Below are positions 7,058 through 14,595 of a stretch of DNA of 42,106 bases, in pieces (position 1 is the first letter of the stretch; each line of letters starts with the position of its first letter). Made by a program: the position numbers and the translations under genes. Under the pieces are notes generated by a model. That model saw only the letters and a list, made by a program, of their open reading frames with translations, was not told where the DNA came from and did not search any database. The stretch spans positions 1-42,106 of the forward strand of contig CAYXFZ010000005.1 of NCBI GenBank assembly GCA_964464385.1. The letters run 5' to 3'. Origin of the DNA: CAYXFZ01 sp964464385. GTDB lineage: Bacteria; Planctomycetota; UBA1135.

Positions 7058-9077
7058 CTGCACCGGGGGCCATTTCGAGGATCAAGCTTCCGTTCAACCA
7101 CGAAACCCCGGCCTCGGCACCACTTTCCTTGGTCAGGGCGGCACCCGGCAGGGTGTTCAAAAAAGCAGAATCCTGGAGGCGAGTTTCGGCAAGTTTCTTC
7201 ATGGCGCTTGCTCGGTAAGCCGTAGCGGCACTCGCCGGGACTCCGAGCGCGGCAGCGAGAATATCGTCATCGTCCGTCCACCCTGGTGCTTGTGCCGGAC
7301 CGGTCAGGCCCATGGCGCTGAGAGTGTCCAATCCCGCTTGATGGGCGGCCTTTTGGGCCATTTCCTCCACCTTCTCAAGGTGTGGAAGGAGATCCATTCG
7401 ATGCGCTGCCGGAGCATTGTGGGAGTCGTCAAATTTCCACACGGAGGAAACTAGGGAGTGAGCAGGAAGGGGCAATTCCAGTCGGACTTGGCGACTCTGG
7501 GAATTGGTTTCCAGGGCCTTGAGCGCTCGTTTGCCGGCGTTCAGAACGCCTTCCGCCTGCTCTGGAGTCAGACCCGCAGCAATCAACCCCTCGAGGCGGG
7601 GAAGTTGGGTCCGGGAAGCGCCAGCGGCCTGGGCCGCGCTCAAGGCCACACCGGGATGCACGCCGATTTCTTGGCATGCTTGGCGGAAGACCCAATCTGC
7701 TTCCACGGGGTCATTAGCAATGACGATTTGAATGCGGGATCCGGAACGGGTCGCCAGGACGGAAACGGCCAGTTCGTCCTCGGGGAGCACGACGGGCAGA
7801 CGAATTTCTTCGGCCATGCCATACAAGAACTCCATGAGACGGAAAATGGGTTTGCGAATTCCGCGAGCAGTCACGGCTCCCATGCCCTGGCCTGTCAGGT
7901 CGCCAATGCCACCTTCATCGGCATCGTCATGGAGCATGAAGAAACAACTGCCATCCAGGCCCTCATCGGCCGCCGTAGCCAAAAACCCCGTCAGGTGAGC
8001 CGCTGCTCGGCTGCCATCAAATTCGCTGCCCCGCAGGTCGGCGGAGGGGCGCAGGTTCCATTCGGTGACGAAGAGCTCCAAATCTGCGAGGCCCCGGGAA
8101 CGAACGCGATTGCGGAGCGTCGAGGTCACGCCCGAGTGGCGCATTTCCGCGCTGGGACCGTAGTGGTGCCAAGAGAGAAAATGGAGAGGAAGGTTGCGGG
8201 CACTCGCTTCGTCAATCAGGGCGAACATGGCATTGCCGCGTCCGTCCAATGCGGAGGTCGCCGATGCAAGTCCTGGGCCACCGATGCGAATGGAGGGGAA
8301 CCACGCCTGGACGGCCCTGGAAGCATCTTGGTAGAGCAGGGCATAGTCATCGAAATTTCCACTCCAGTATTCCCAACGATCTGGTTCGTTGCCAATTTCC
8401 AAATAGTCCGGGAGTACTCCGTAGCGCGACTGCAGATCGGCCAAGGTTTGGACGAGATAGTCAGCATAGGCCGTGGAAGACGAAGGCACGGAGCGGGCAT
8501 ACACCGGCAAGGGAGAAGCATCGGCGGGTCCAAACTTCGTGGCAAGTGAGAACGGGGTCCCAAATACGGTCAGCAACGTGTGCTCACCAGCCAAAGCTCC
8601 GGTTTGGAGTTGTGGGCCGACTCGATCCACAGCATCTCCTTCATGCAGGGATAGGTTCGCTCGAAGCAAACCACCCCCAATGCCAGTGGAGGACCAAAGC
8701 TCATGCACGACCGGGATAGCCCCGAGATTGACTGCACCTTTGATGGCCTGTCCTAAGCTGGGGACTTGGCCCCAAGGATCCACTTGAGCAACCACGGCCA
8801 TTGCCATAGATGGACTGGCGGAGCCGGAGTTTGAAACTGAACCCGGGGAAGATCCGGGAATCCGGGTCGTATGGGACCGAGGAGCAGATTCGGAATGGAG
8901 AAGTGGGCGGCGGCCGACGAGGGTGGAGGAATCAGTTGGATCCTCAAGGGAGGGCGCGTTGGCCGCCAACCTGAGGTAGGGAGTCCACTGCTCAGCCAAG
9001 CAGGCCTCAACGGACACATCGGCCTCTCCGTGCAGGAGGGCGACTGTGGCGAGGCAAAAGAGGGAGAGGGGTGCCAT
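7032..9077 (-). CDS. Secreted GH39-like glycoside hydrolase with helical insertions
   Basis: Exported 681-residue glycosidase of clan GH-A. The ATG at 9077 has one of the few good ribosome-binding sites here (AGGAG, 5 bases upstream) and opens a signal peptide (MAPLSLFCLATVALL). The TIM barrel covers about 95-420: the acid/base Glu is in EIGNEPD (about 231) and the nucleophile Glu in FVTEWN (about 339), a TEWN pattern typical of GH39. The C-terminal beta-sandwich expected for GH39 is visible in pieces (IQIVIANDP; VRLELPLPAH with WKFDDSHN; LEMAPGAVTVLEL), interrupted by two Ala-rich helical stretches (roughly 470-530 and 575-650). Substrate unknown. The last bases overlap the convergent PTPS-like gene. 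Confidence 0.85.
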   Translation of the reverse strand: MAPLSLFCLATVALLHGEADVSVEACLAEQWTPYLRLAANAPSLEDPTDSSTLVGRRPLLHSESAPRSHTTRIPGSSPGSVSNSGSASPSMAMAVVAQVDPWGQVPSLGQAIKGAVNLGAIPVVHELWSSTGIGGGLLRANLSLHEGDAVDRVGPQLQTGALAGEHTLLTVFGTPFSLATKFGPADASPLPVYARSVPSSSTAYADYLVQTLADLQSRYGVLPDYLEIGNEPDRWEYWSGNFDDYALLYQDASRAVQAWFPSIRIGGPGLASATSALDGRGNAMFALIDEASARNLPLHFLSWHHYGPSAEMRHSGVTSTLRNRVRSRGLADLELFVTEWNLRPSADLRGSEFDGSRAAAHLTGFLATAADEGLDGSCFFMLHDDADEGGIGDLTGQGMGAVTARGIRKPIFRLMEFLYGMAEEIRLPVVLPEDELAVSVLATRSGSRIQIVIANDPVEADWVFRQACQEIGVHPGVALSAAQAAGASRTQLPRLEGLIAAGLTPEQAEGVLNAGKRALKALETNSQSRQVRLELPLPAHSLVSSVWKFDDSHNAPAAHRMDLLPHLEKVEEMAQKAAHQAGLDTLSAMGLTGPAQAPGWTDDDDILAAALGVPASAATAYRASAMKKLAETRLQDSAFLNTLPGAALTKESGAEAGVSWLNGSLILEMAPGAVTVLELQS

Positions 9078-9222
9078 GACCACTCCTTTTTCGGCCTGAA
9101 ATGGGGCGGGACTTGAGGTCCAATTCCCCGGTGCAGAGGGAATATTCGATTCCTTAGGCGGACAAGAGGATCCGCTAAACTGCCGCGCTCAGTTCGCAGG
9201 ATCCTCCTGTCGGACTGCCGGT

Positions 9223-9300
<78 letters not shown>

Positions 9301-9334
9301 TTTTCCACCGCGGGCCCCTGAAGGAGGCTTTGGG

Positions 9335-10819
9335 CTACAAAACGGTTCGATTCTCGGCGTTGGAGAGGACGCCTGAAGTGACATCTACGGCCTGCAACCA
9401 AACTTGGCGTCCGCGCGCGATTCCGGGGACCGGAACGCTGATCTGGCAATCGCCGTTGGCATCAGCGGTCAGGGTCGGCAAGGAGGTAATCGGGGGTGTC
9501 AAGCTGGCACTTCCATAGGGAGTGGAGGTCGGACCGCCCCCAGTGAGGGAGTAGGCAAGGATGACCAAATCCCCAGGATCACACTCCGAGACCTGAAGGG
9601 TGGTGGAGAAACCAGCAAGAGGTGTTGGAAAATTCAGGACGGGTGTGGCCGGCCCGGAAATGCGGAAATTCGAAACGATGTTGGCCGTGTTGTTGAGGGA
9701 GCGCCAGTTTTCTTCGGAGTTTGCCTTGCCCATGACGTAGCCTTGGTAGCTTATGTTTGGGTTGCTGTAGCGGTTGATGCGGGAGCCAGGCGAGTAGGCA
9801 AGGACTGTGCGGTACTGGTTATTGCTGGTGCGGAAACCAAAGGAATAGGGGTAGGCGCCACTGCTGGCATTGCCGCGATCGTGGGTGGATCCCATGTTGT
9901 GCCCAAGCTCGTGGCCGAAGGAGTAGTAGCCCGTCGCGCAACTGCGAGAAACCACGTTGAAGGCGCTGGACTGAAAGGAACTGCTTGGATTTGTCATCAA
10001 GTAGGCAATCCCGCAGTATGCGCCGGAGCTGACAATTAGGGTGACCACATCTGCAGCGTATTGATCCCGCAAGGAGTGGACGTTGTCCAATTTTCCGTCA
10101 GACTTGGATTTCAATTGGGAGAGCATGCTGGAGAAACTGGTTTCCGTATAGCCCGTCATCTCCGCAGAATGCACCAGATTCAGGCGCTGATTGACTTGGC
10201 TGTTGCTGTATCCGTTGTTGGTCTCGGTGACCGCCAAATTGATCAAACTGTTCATGGCATTGGTGCCCCCTTGACCATTCTTGGCCGAAGTGGTGTAAGC
10301 CACGAGCACATCAATGGTGGGGTTGGAACGATTCCCTTTGACGCTGGTGCTCGGGCCTAGGATCGCATGAGACGACCCGGTTCCACATCCGGCAAACATG
10401 GATTCGTCAATTTCCGAGACCCGGTGAACCCCATTGCCTGCCCAAGCCACGCGGAACAGACGAGCTCCCGAACGAATGGAACCCATCACCACATTTTCCG
10501 TAACGGAGAAGAAGACCTCGGAATCCGAATCGCCTTCCACGAGTCCGGTCCATACCCAGCCTTGGCCAGGAGCTGCCTCATTCTTCTCAAAGAAAATGAC
10601 CCAATCTTCATCAGCAAACAAATTCAAGCGCAAAGCCCCGGAATTGCCCGTCCGAGCCCAAGTGTTTTCCAAGAGGTCCAAATCCATTTCTACCAAGCGA
10701 CTCCGGAGGGCTACCCCGGATTCACCAACTCCGGGAAGAGATTGCGTGTTCGTGTCCTGAAAAAGAGACGGCAGGCCTTGCACTTGAGGAGCGAGGGCGA
10801 GAAGAATTACGGTGAACAT
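9335..10819 (-). CDS. Secreted reprolysin-like metzincin metalloprotease with shared C-terminal module
   Basis: Exported zinc endopeptidase of 494 residues: signal peptide (MFTVILLALAPQVQG), an N-terminal propeptide-like region to about 165, then a metzincin domain. The extended zinc motif is HELGHNMGSTHD at 303-314 (HExxHxxGxxHD). The Met-turn position reads TVLAYSPG, with Leu where metzincins normally have Met. A final beta-sandwich-like module of about 100 residues (DANGDCQISVPVP, then VWLQA, then SN) matches the C-termini of the proteins at 19110, 22321 and 25290 and may serve in sorting or attachment. ATG at 10819 without a visible ribosome-binding site. About 100 bases of non-coding DNA separate it from the upstream gene, so it may have its own promoter. 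Confidence 0.88.
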   Translation of the reverse strand: MFTVILLALAPQVQGLPSLFQDTNTQSLPGVGESGVALRSRLVEMDLDLLENTWARTGNSGALRLNLFADEDWVIFFEKNEAAPGQGWVWTGLVEGDSDSEVFFSVTENVVMGSIRSGARLFRVAWAGNGVHRVSEIDESMFAGCGTGSSHAILGPSTSVKGNRSNPTIDVLVAYTTSAKNGQGGTNAMNSLINLAVTETNNGYSNSQVNQRLNLVHSAEMTGYTETSFSSMLSQLKSKSDGKLDNVHSLRDQYAADVVTLIVSSGAYCGIAYLMTNPSSSFQSSAFNVVSRSCATGYYSFGHELGHNMGSTHDRGNASSGAYPYSFGFRTSNNQYRTVLAYSPGSRINRYSNPNISYQGYVMGKANSEENWRSLNNTANIVSNFRISGPATPVLNFPTPLAGFSTTLQVSECDPGDLVILAYSLTGGGPTSTPYGSASLTPPITSLPTLTADANGDCQISVPVPGIARGRQVWLQAVDVTSGVLSNAENRTVL

Positions 10820-10921
10820 GGTGGATTTGTGAGGAGGGAAGTTGAGTGGCGTTCCATACAGACTACGCGAAAAACGCTGAAATGTTCCCTATTCCTGAGC
10901 ACCTCTTCTGAAATTCCATTC

Positions 10922-12154
10922 CTACCTCTTGGGATAGGTTTTCAGGACGTGCTTTTCCCAGGCTTCATCGAAGGCCGTTTCATCCCAACTGAATATTTGG
11001 AAAAACAACTTTTCCTGTCGCGCCAGGATCTGTTCCGTGCTGGGTTTGGCGCTTCTAGGAAGTTCCGGGAAATTTGTTTTACACTGTCGCATGAACTCGG
11101 CAAATTCCTGAGGCCGTGTTTCCAGGAGAAAGTCTACTCGCGACCAAACGGACAGATGATTGACAAATTTCAGCTTGTTGTAGGCAGTCCATCGCATCAC
11201 CGTTTTGCCATCCGGGACAATCTCGTTCTTGACCCGTTTACGAACCTTGGGGGGCCAGTTCCATTCTTTTCGAAGTTCCGTGCTGGCTTCTTCCACAAAT
11301 GAAAAATTATTGAACCGTTCGTCAATTCTTCGTGAAAGAATGTGGGAGATGCCCTCGGGCAGCCAAACCGGGAGGGACCAATAATATCCTTGGTAGCCGT
11401 CCAGGAGATTGTGGGCGACGTTGAACACAACCAAGGTGTGCATCTTCGTGTCATCTGCCCAAAAACTATTGGATGTTTCCGTGCAAGCACCAAAGAAAAG
11501 GCTACCGGATGAAAAGGCATGCCGAAAGGGCTGTCGCTCTTCCCGTCCGGCAAAACGCTGAGCAAATCGGCCCAAGCCACTCTCTTTTTCAAAAAGGATG
11601 ACGGTGTATTTATCCTTCATCCCGAGATAAGGTCCCTCACCGCGATACTCTCCGTTGACGAGTTGCCCTGGTCCTAAGGGAAAATCCTCATCTGTGACTT
11701 CAAGAATCTCGCCGACATCATCCCAGAGTTCTTCCAGCCGCATGGCCCAGAGATGGAGCCTTAGCCAACGATCCAATTTTTTTGTTTTGGGATTGACGTT
11801 GGGAATAATTTCGGCGAGTCGTTCCAATTCTTCGCGGATTTTGGTTCGTTGTTTTCGATCACCGGAAGGGATCTTGTAATCGGCAAGCGTGCACCCAAGT
11901 CGGAAATGCTTGGTTTCAAGCCACAGGGAACCTGCTTCACCCAGGACCTCGTCAATCTTGACGGTTCGGTGGCGATCCACGAAGGGGAAAGACCCGAAGC
12001 GTTCATAGCCTGCCTTTTTCCAAGCTTCCGGATCCCCTTCGGTATAAGGATCCTCCTCGGGCGGGAGTTCCAGCTCCTTTTCCTGGGCACAAAGGGCCGC
12101 GGCCGGCCCCCAAGAAAGGAGACCGGCCGCGGCGAGCAAGGATGCCGTCTTCAA
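10922..12154 (-). CDS. Secreted gluzincin-like protein with degenerate protease active site
   Basis: Exported 410-residue protein of uncertain function. It starts with TTG at 12154, immediately after the TAA of the upstream gene and in the same frame, giving a good signal peptide (MKTASLLAAAGLLSW..ALCA). The segment at about 245-275, NVAHNLLDG followed by LPVWLPEGISHIL, has the layout of peptidase-MA/DUF1570-like gluzincins (HExxH, then lP.WL.EGlA), but the HExxH position reads HNLLD, so catalytic Glu and the second His are missing. The rest is charged and rich in Trp and Lys. I infer a non-catalytic or scaffold role. No ribosome-binding site is seen; translation probably depends on reinitiation after the preceding gene. 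Confidence 0.75.
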   Translation of the reverse strand: MKTASLLAAAGLLSWGPAAALCAQEKELELPPEEDPYTEGDPEAWKKAGYERFGSFPFVDRHRTVKIDEVLGEAGSLWLETKHFRLGCTLADYKIPSGDRKQRTKIREELERLAEIIPNVNPKTKKLDRWLRLHLWAMRLEELWDDVGEILEVTDEDFPLGPGQLVNGEYRGEGPYLGMKDKYTVILFEKESGLGRFAQRFAGREERQPFRHAFSSGSLFFGACTETSNSFWADDTKMHTLVVFNVAHNLLDGYQGYYWSLPVWLPEGISHILSRRIDERFNNFSFVEEASTELRKEWNWPPKVRKRVKNEIVPDGKTVMRWTAYNKLKFVNHLSVWSRVDFLLETRPQEFAEFMRQCKTNFPELPRSAKPSTEQILARQEKLFFQIFSWDETAFDEAWEKHVLKTYPKR

Positions 12155-13156
12155 TTAGCCGGCAGCGGCGGGAGTCGGCTCGGCAACTTCGGCCTTTTTG
12201 CGGATCAGATCCAAATCCGAGGCCTTTGCCTCGCGCACTTGGGCCTTTTCCTTTCTGTCCTGAAGCTCCGCAATCTGACGGCGGATCTTACGGACCTTGG
12301 CGGACTTTGGACCGTCATTTTCGAGCTTGACCTCGAGTCTGGCGGTGAGGAAATCCTCCATGGAGTCCAGGTGGTCGTACTCGACGAACACTTTCAGGAT
12401 GTTTTTCACGGCCCGTACAGGATCTCGCTTGTATTCATTTCTGAGAACACCTTCCATTTTCTTCCACAACTCTTTGCGGGACTGCTGTCCGTCCAAGGAA
12501 ACGACGTTCGAGCCATCCGGTGCGCAAAGAAAGAGGTGGGGAGGCGCTTTGTCCTTCCACATCTTGGTGAAGGGGTGATCTTCCTCCAGGACATCATTCG
12601 GAAGTTTGACGCAGTGGAACCAACGCGCCATGAGCAGGGTACGCTCATTGTCACTGCTACGAGAAAGGAGCGCGTAGTCGGTGCCGTTGCAGGTTGTGCA
12701 TTCGCGAAGCACAAGCAAAGGGCGTGGGTCCTCACCGGCAATGCTGGCAAAGGCCTTCTCGCGGGGGAGGGAGCGCCGAATGGATCGGGCAACCGTGCCC
12801 CCCGTCGGGCCCTCTTCCAGGGCGTGTTCCGCAGCCGAAACATAGACGGGGTAATCCCATTCCATTTTCAGCCGGGAGAGGCTGGTGCGTTGGCGTTCAA
12901 TGTTGATGGGCACACCGCCGCTGGATGCACCCGGTGCACCGCTTCCGGTCGGACCCATAGGGGAGGAAACACCACCGGCGCCACCACCAGCAACGGGAGA
13001 AGTGAATCCACCACCACCGCCGCCACCGGTTGCGTCAGAGGGGCCTGCGTAACTCGGAGCCGAACCGGCTCCACCTGCGGGACATCACTGAGGAGTGGCG
13101 AAAAGAGAAGCCGAAGAGGCAATCCATGCGCCGAAGAGAAGGAGGGCGAATCTCAT
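12155..13156 (-). CDS. Secreted thioredoxin-like CxxC protein interrupted by an in-frame TGA (possible selenoprotein)
   Basis: A single open frame runs from ATG 13156 to TAA 12155 except for a TGA at codon 24 (13085-13087). Codons 1-23 encode a clean signal peptide (MRFALLLFGAWIASSASLFA, then TPQ) with an upstream AGGA. After the TGA the same frame continues for 43 codons of Gly/Ser/Pro-rich linker before the first ATG (12958), then a domain with ECTTCNG (CxxC near 153-156 of a 333-residue product), FHCVKLPNDV and PHLFLCAPDG, resembling thioredoxin-like folds; a charged helical tail follows. Either TGA is read as selenocysteine, or it is a nonsense mutation or base error, or translation restarts at 12958 and the product loses its signal peptide. 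TGA is a normal stop elsewhere in the window. Confidence 0.7.
13056..13087 (-). other. In-frame TGA with downstream SECIS-like hairpin
   Basis: On the minus strand the TGA (13087-13085) is followed after 12 bases by GGAGCC-GGTTC-GGCTCC (13072-13056): six G-C-rich pairs with a 5-base loop, or seven pairs with a GTT loop, the loop starting with G. The loop lies about 18-19 bases after the TGA, inside the spacing described for bacterial selenocysteine insertion elements. The hairpin is coding sequence in a Gly/Ala/Ser-rich linker, where GC-rich stems also arise by chance. Confidence 0.35.
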
Positions 13157-13165
13157 GCCTCCATC

Positions 13166-14209
13166 CTAACGGAGGAGTTTGGACCAGGAGGGCTCAGGAA
13201 CCGGAAACCCGAGGAAAATTTGGGCCAAAATCCCCAAATCGGAGTTTCTGAGAGGATTTCCTCCCCGATTGGGCAGACCCAGGCTTTGTCCAGGATCCAG
13301 GCGGGAAGGAAAAACCAAGCCGTAGAGATCCTGTTGGAGGGGACCGGCAGTGAGGGAGGTTTGATGTTCAGGTATTGGCGAAAATCCCTTGCCACGACTG
13401 CGCCAAGTCAGGAGTGGAATCGTGGCATTGACCCATTGCTCGTGGCGATAGTGTCCATGATGGGGCGCACCCCCCCCATGATCTGCTGTCAGGACGATGG
13501 CGGAGTTTTGATGCAAAGCGGGATTGGATCTGGCGGCGTCCAGAAACCGACCCAGGCGAGCATCCACTTGCGCCACAGCTTTTAGATATTCAGAACCCTC
13601 CGTGAGATTCCAACCAAATTCATGACCTGCTGGATCCGCCGGCATGTCGTGGAAGAAAAGGAGAGTTCGTTTTTGCGAACCCCACAAGGAGAGGACTTGG
13701 CTGGCGAGAATCTCTGGATCCGTTTCGAACAAGTAGAAATCAATTTTGTCGCGGCCCTCATCTTTGCCAGTGAGATCCAGGGCGCCATGGATTTCATTCC
13801 AACTGCGATCGAAAAGGAGAAACTTTTCCTTGCCTGCGAGAAGGGCAGTGAACACCCCTGCATCGTGAGCTTGGTCGAACAAGCTGGGGAGATAGCGGCC
13901 GGCAACCGAGTGCACAGTCTCTCCATCTTCCGGAACGCCATTGTTTTTCCAGTGATGCCCATTTTCACCATCCCGCAGATGACCCGTCATCATGCCGGTG
14001 TGGTTGGGTAGGGTCAGGGTCGAGGCCGGATCCGTACGGGCGTTCAAAGTCCCGGCATTCTCGAAGAGCTGGAAAAAGTTGGGGAGGACCTCGGGACCCG
14101 CTGCCAGCAGGGCATCGGACCGCAGGCCGTCCACGCTAATGAGAAGAACGTGATCCACGGGCGGCAACGGTGCCGAGGATTGGAGGCTAATCAGGAGAGA
14201 GAGAAGCAT
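13166..14209 (-). CDS. Secreted type I phosphodiesterase / nucleotide-pyrophosphatase-like enzyme
   Basis: Exported 347-residue enzyme of the alkaline phosphatase superfamily, NPP branch. Seen: a short signal peptide (MLLSLLISLQSSA), metal ligand Asp27 in LLISVDGLRSD, nucleophile Thr66 in TLTLPNHTGMMTG (the NPP-type T-x-PNH), FFHDMPADPAGHEFG as the D..D/H ligand block, and VLTADHGGGAPHHGH as the last one. It probably cleaves phosphodiester or pyrophosphate bonds of extracellular substrates; the substrate cannot be read from sequence. ATG at 14209. Its stop lies 9 bases before the start of the thioredoxin-like gene, so the three genes 14209-10922 are probably one operon. It diverges from arsC across 26 bases. 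Confidence 0.85.
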   Translation of the reverse strand: MLLSLLISLQSSAPLPPVDHVLLISVDGLRSDALLAAGPEVLPNFFQLFENAGTLNARTDPASTLTLPNHTGMMTGHLRDGENGHHWKNNGVPEDGETVHSVAGRYLPSLFDQAHDAGVFTALLAGKEKFLLFDRSWNEIHGALDLTGKDEGRDKIDFYLFETDPEILASQVLSLWGSQKRTLLFFHDMPADPAGHEFGWNLTEGSEYLKAVAQVDARLGRFLDAARSNPALHQNSAIVLTADHGGGAPHHGHYRHEQWVNATIPLLTWRSRGKGFSPIPEHQTSLTAGPLQQDLYGLVFPSRLDPGQSLGLPNRGGNPLRNSDLGILAQIFLGFPVPEPSWSKLLR

Positions 14210-14235
14210 GGCACCGACGAGGGTAGTCTTGTGGC

Positions 14236-14595
14236 ATGTCAGAAATTACGGTTTGGTTTCATCCCACTTGCTCCAAGTGTCGGGCCGTTCGGGAAATTTT
14301 GGAAAATCATGGAGTGAAAGCCCACTATCGTGAATATTTGCAGGAGCCCCCCTCCTTGGCCGAGGCTCAGACCCTCTGGCTTTCCTTGGGGACGGCCTCA
14401 CCCGCTTCCTTGCTGCGCTCCAAGGAGGCCGTCTGGGAGGAACTGAGTCTGGAGGGAGGGTCACCGGAGCAACTTCTCCAGGCCCTTGTGGATCACCCGG
14501 AACTTTTGAATCGTCCCGTGGTCCAAACGGAGGGCCGAGCAGTCGTGGCCCGTCCGCCGGAAAGGGTCTTGGAGTTTTTGCAGCTCAAGAGCTAA
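14236..14595 (+). CDS. arsC: ArsC-family arsenate reductase-like protein
   Basis: A 119-residue thioredoxin-fold protein of the ArsC/glutaredoxin-dependent arsenate reductase family. Catalytic Cys12 lies in FHPTCSKCRAVRE, with a second Cys at 15 not present in E. coli ArsC; Arg16 is kept. Arginines equivalent to E. coli Arg60, Arg94 and Arg107 are in ASLLRSKE, LNRPVV and VARPPERV. Together these support arsenate reduction, although ArsC-like proteins without that activity (YffB/Spx types) are hard to exclude. No arsenite pump or ArsR regulator is in the window. ATG at 14236. The 3' end overlaps the convergent glpK by 11 bases. Confidence 0.8.
   Translation: MSEITVWFHPTCSKCRAVREILENHGVKAHYREYLQEPPSLAEAQTLWLSLGTASPASLLRSKEAVWEELSLEGGSPEQLLQALVDHPELLNRPVVQTEGRAVVARPPERVLEFLQLKS

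Noticed and set aside
11849..13585. 578-codon plus-strand ORF
   Set aside because: It crosses three minus-strand genes with clear signal peptides and motifs; the product has low-complexity stretches and no family motif.
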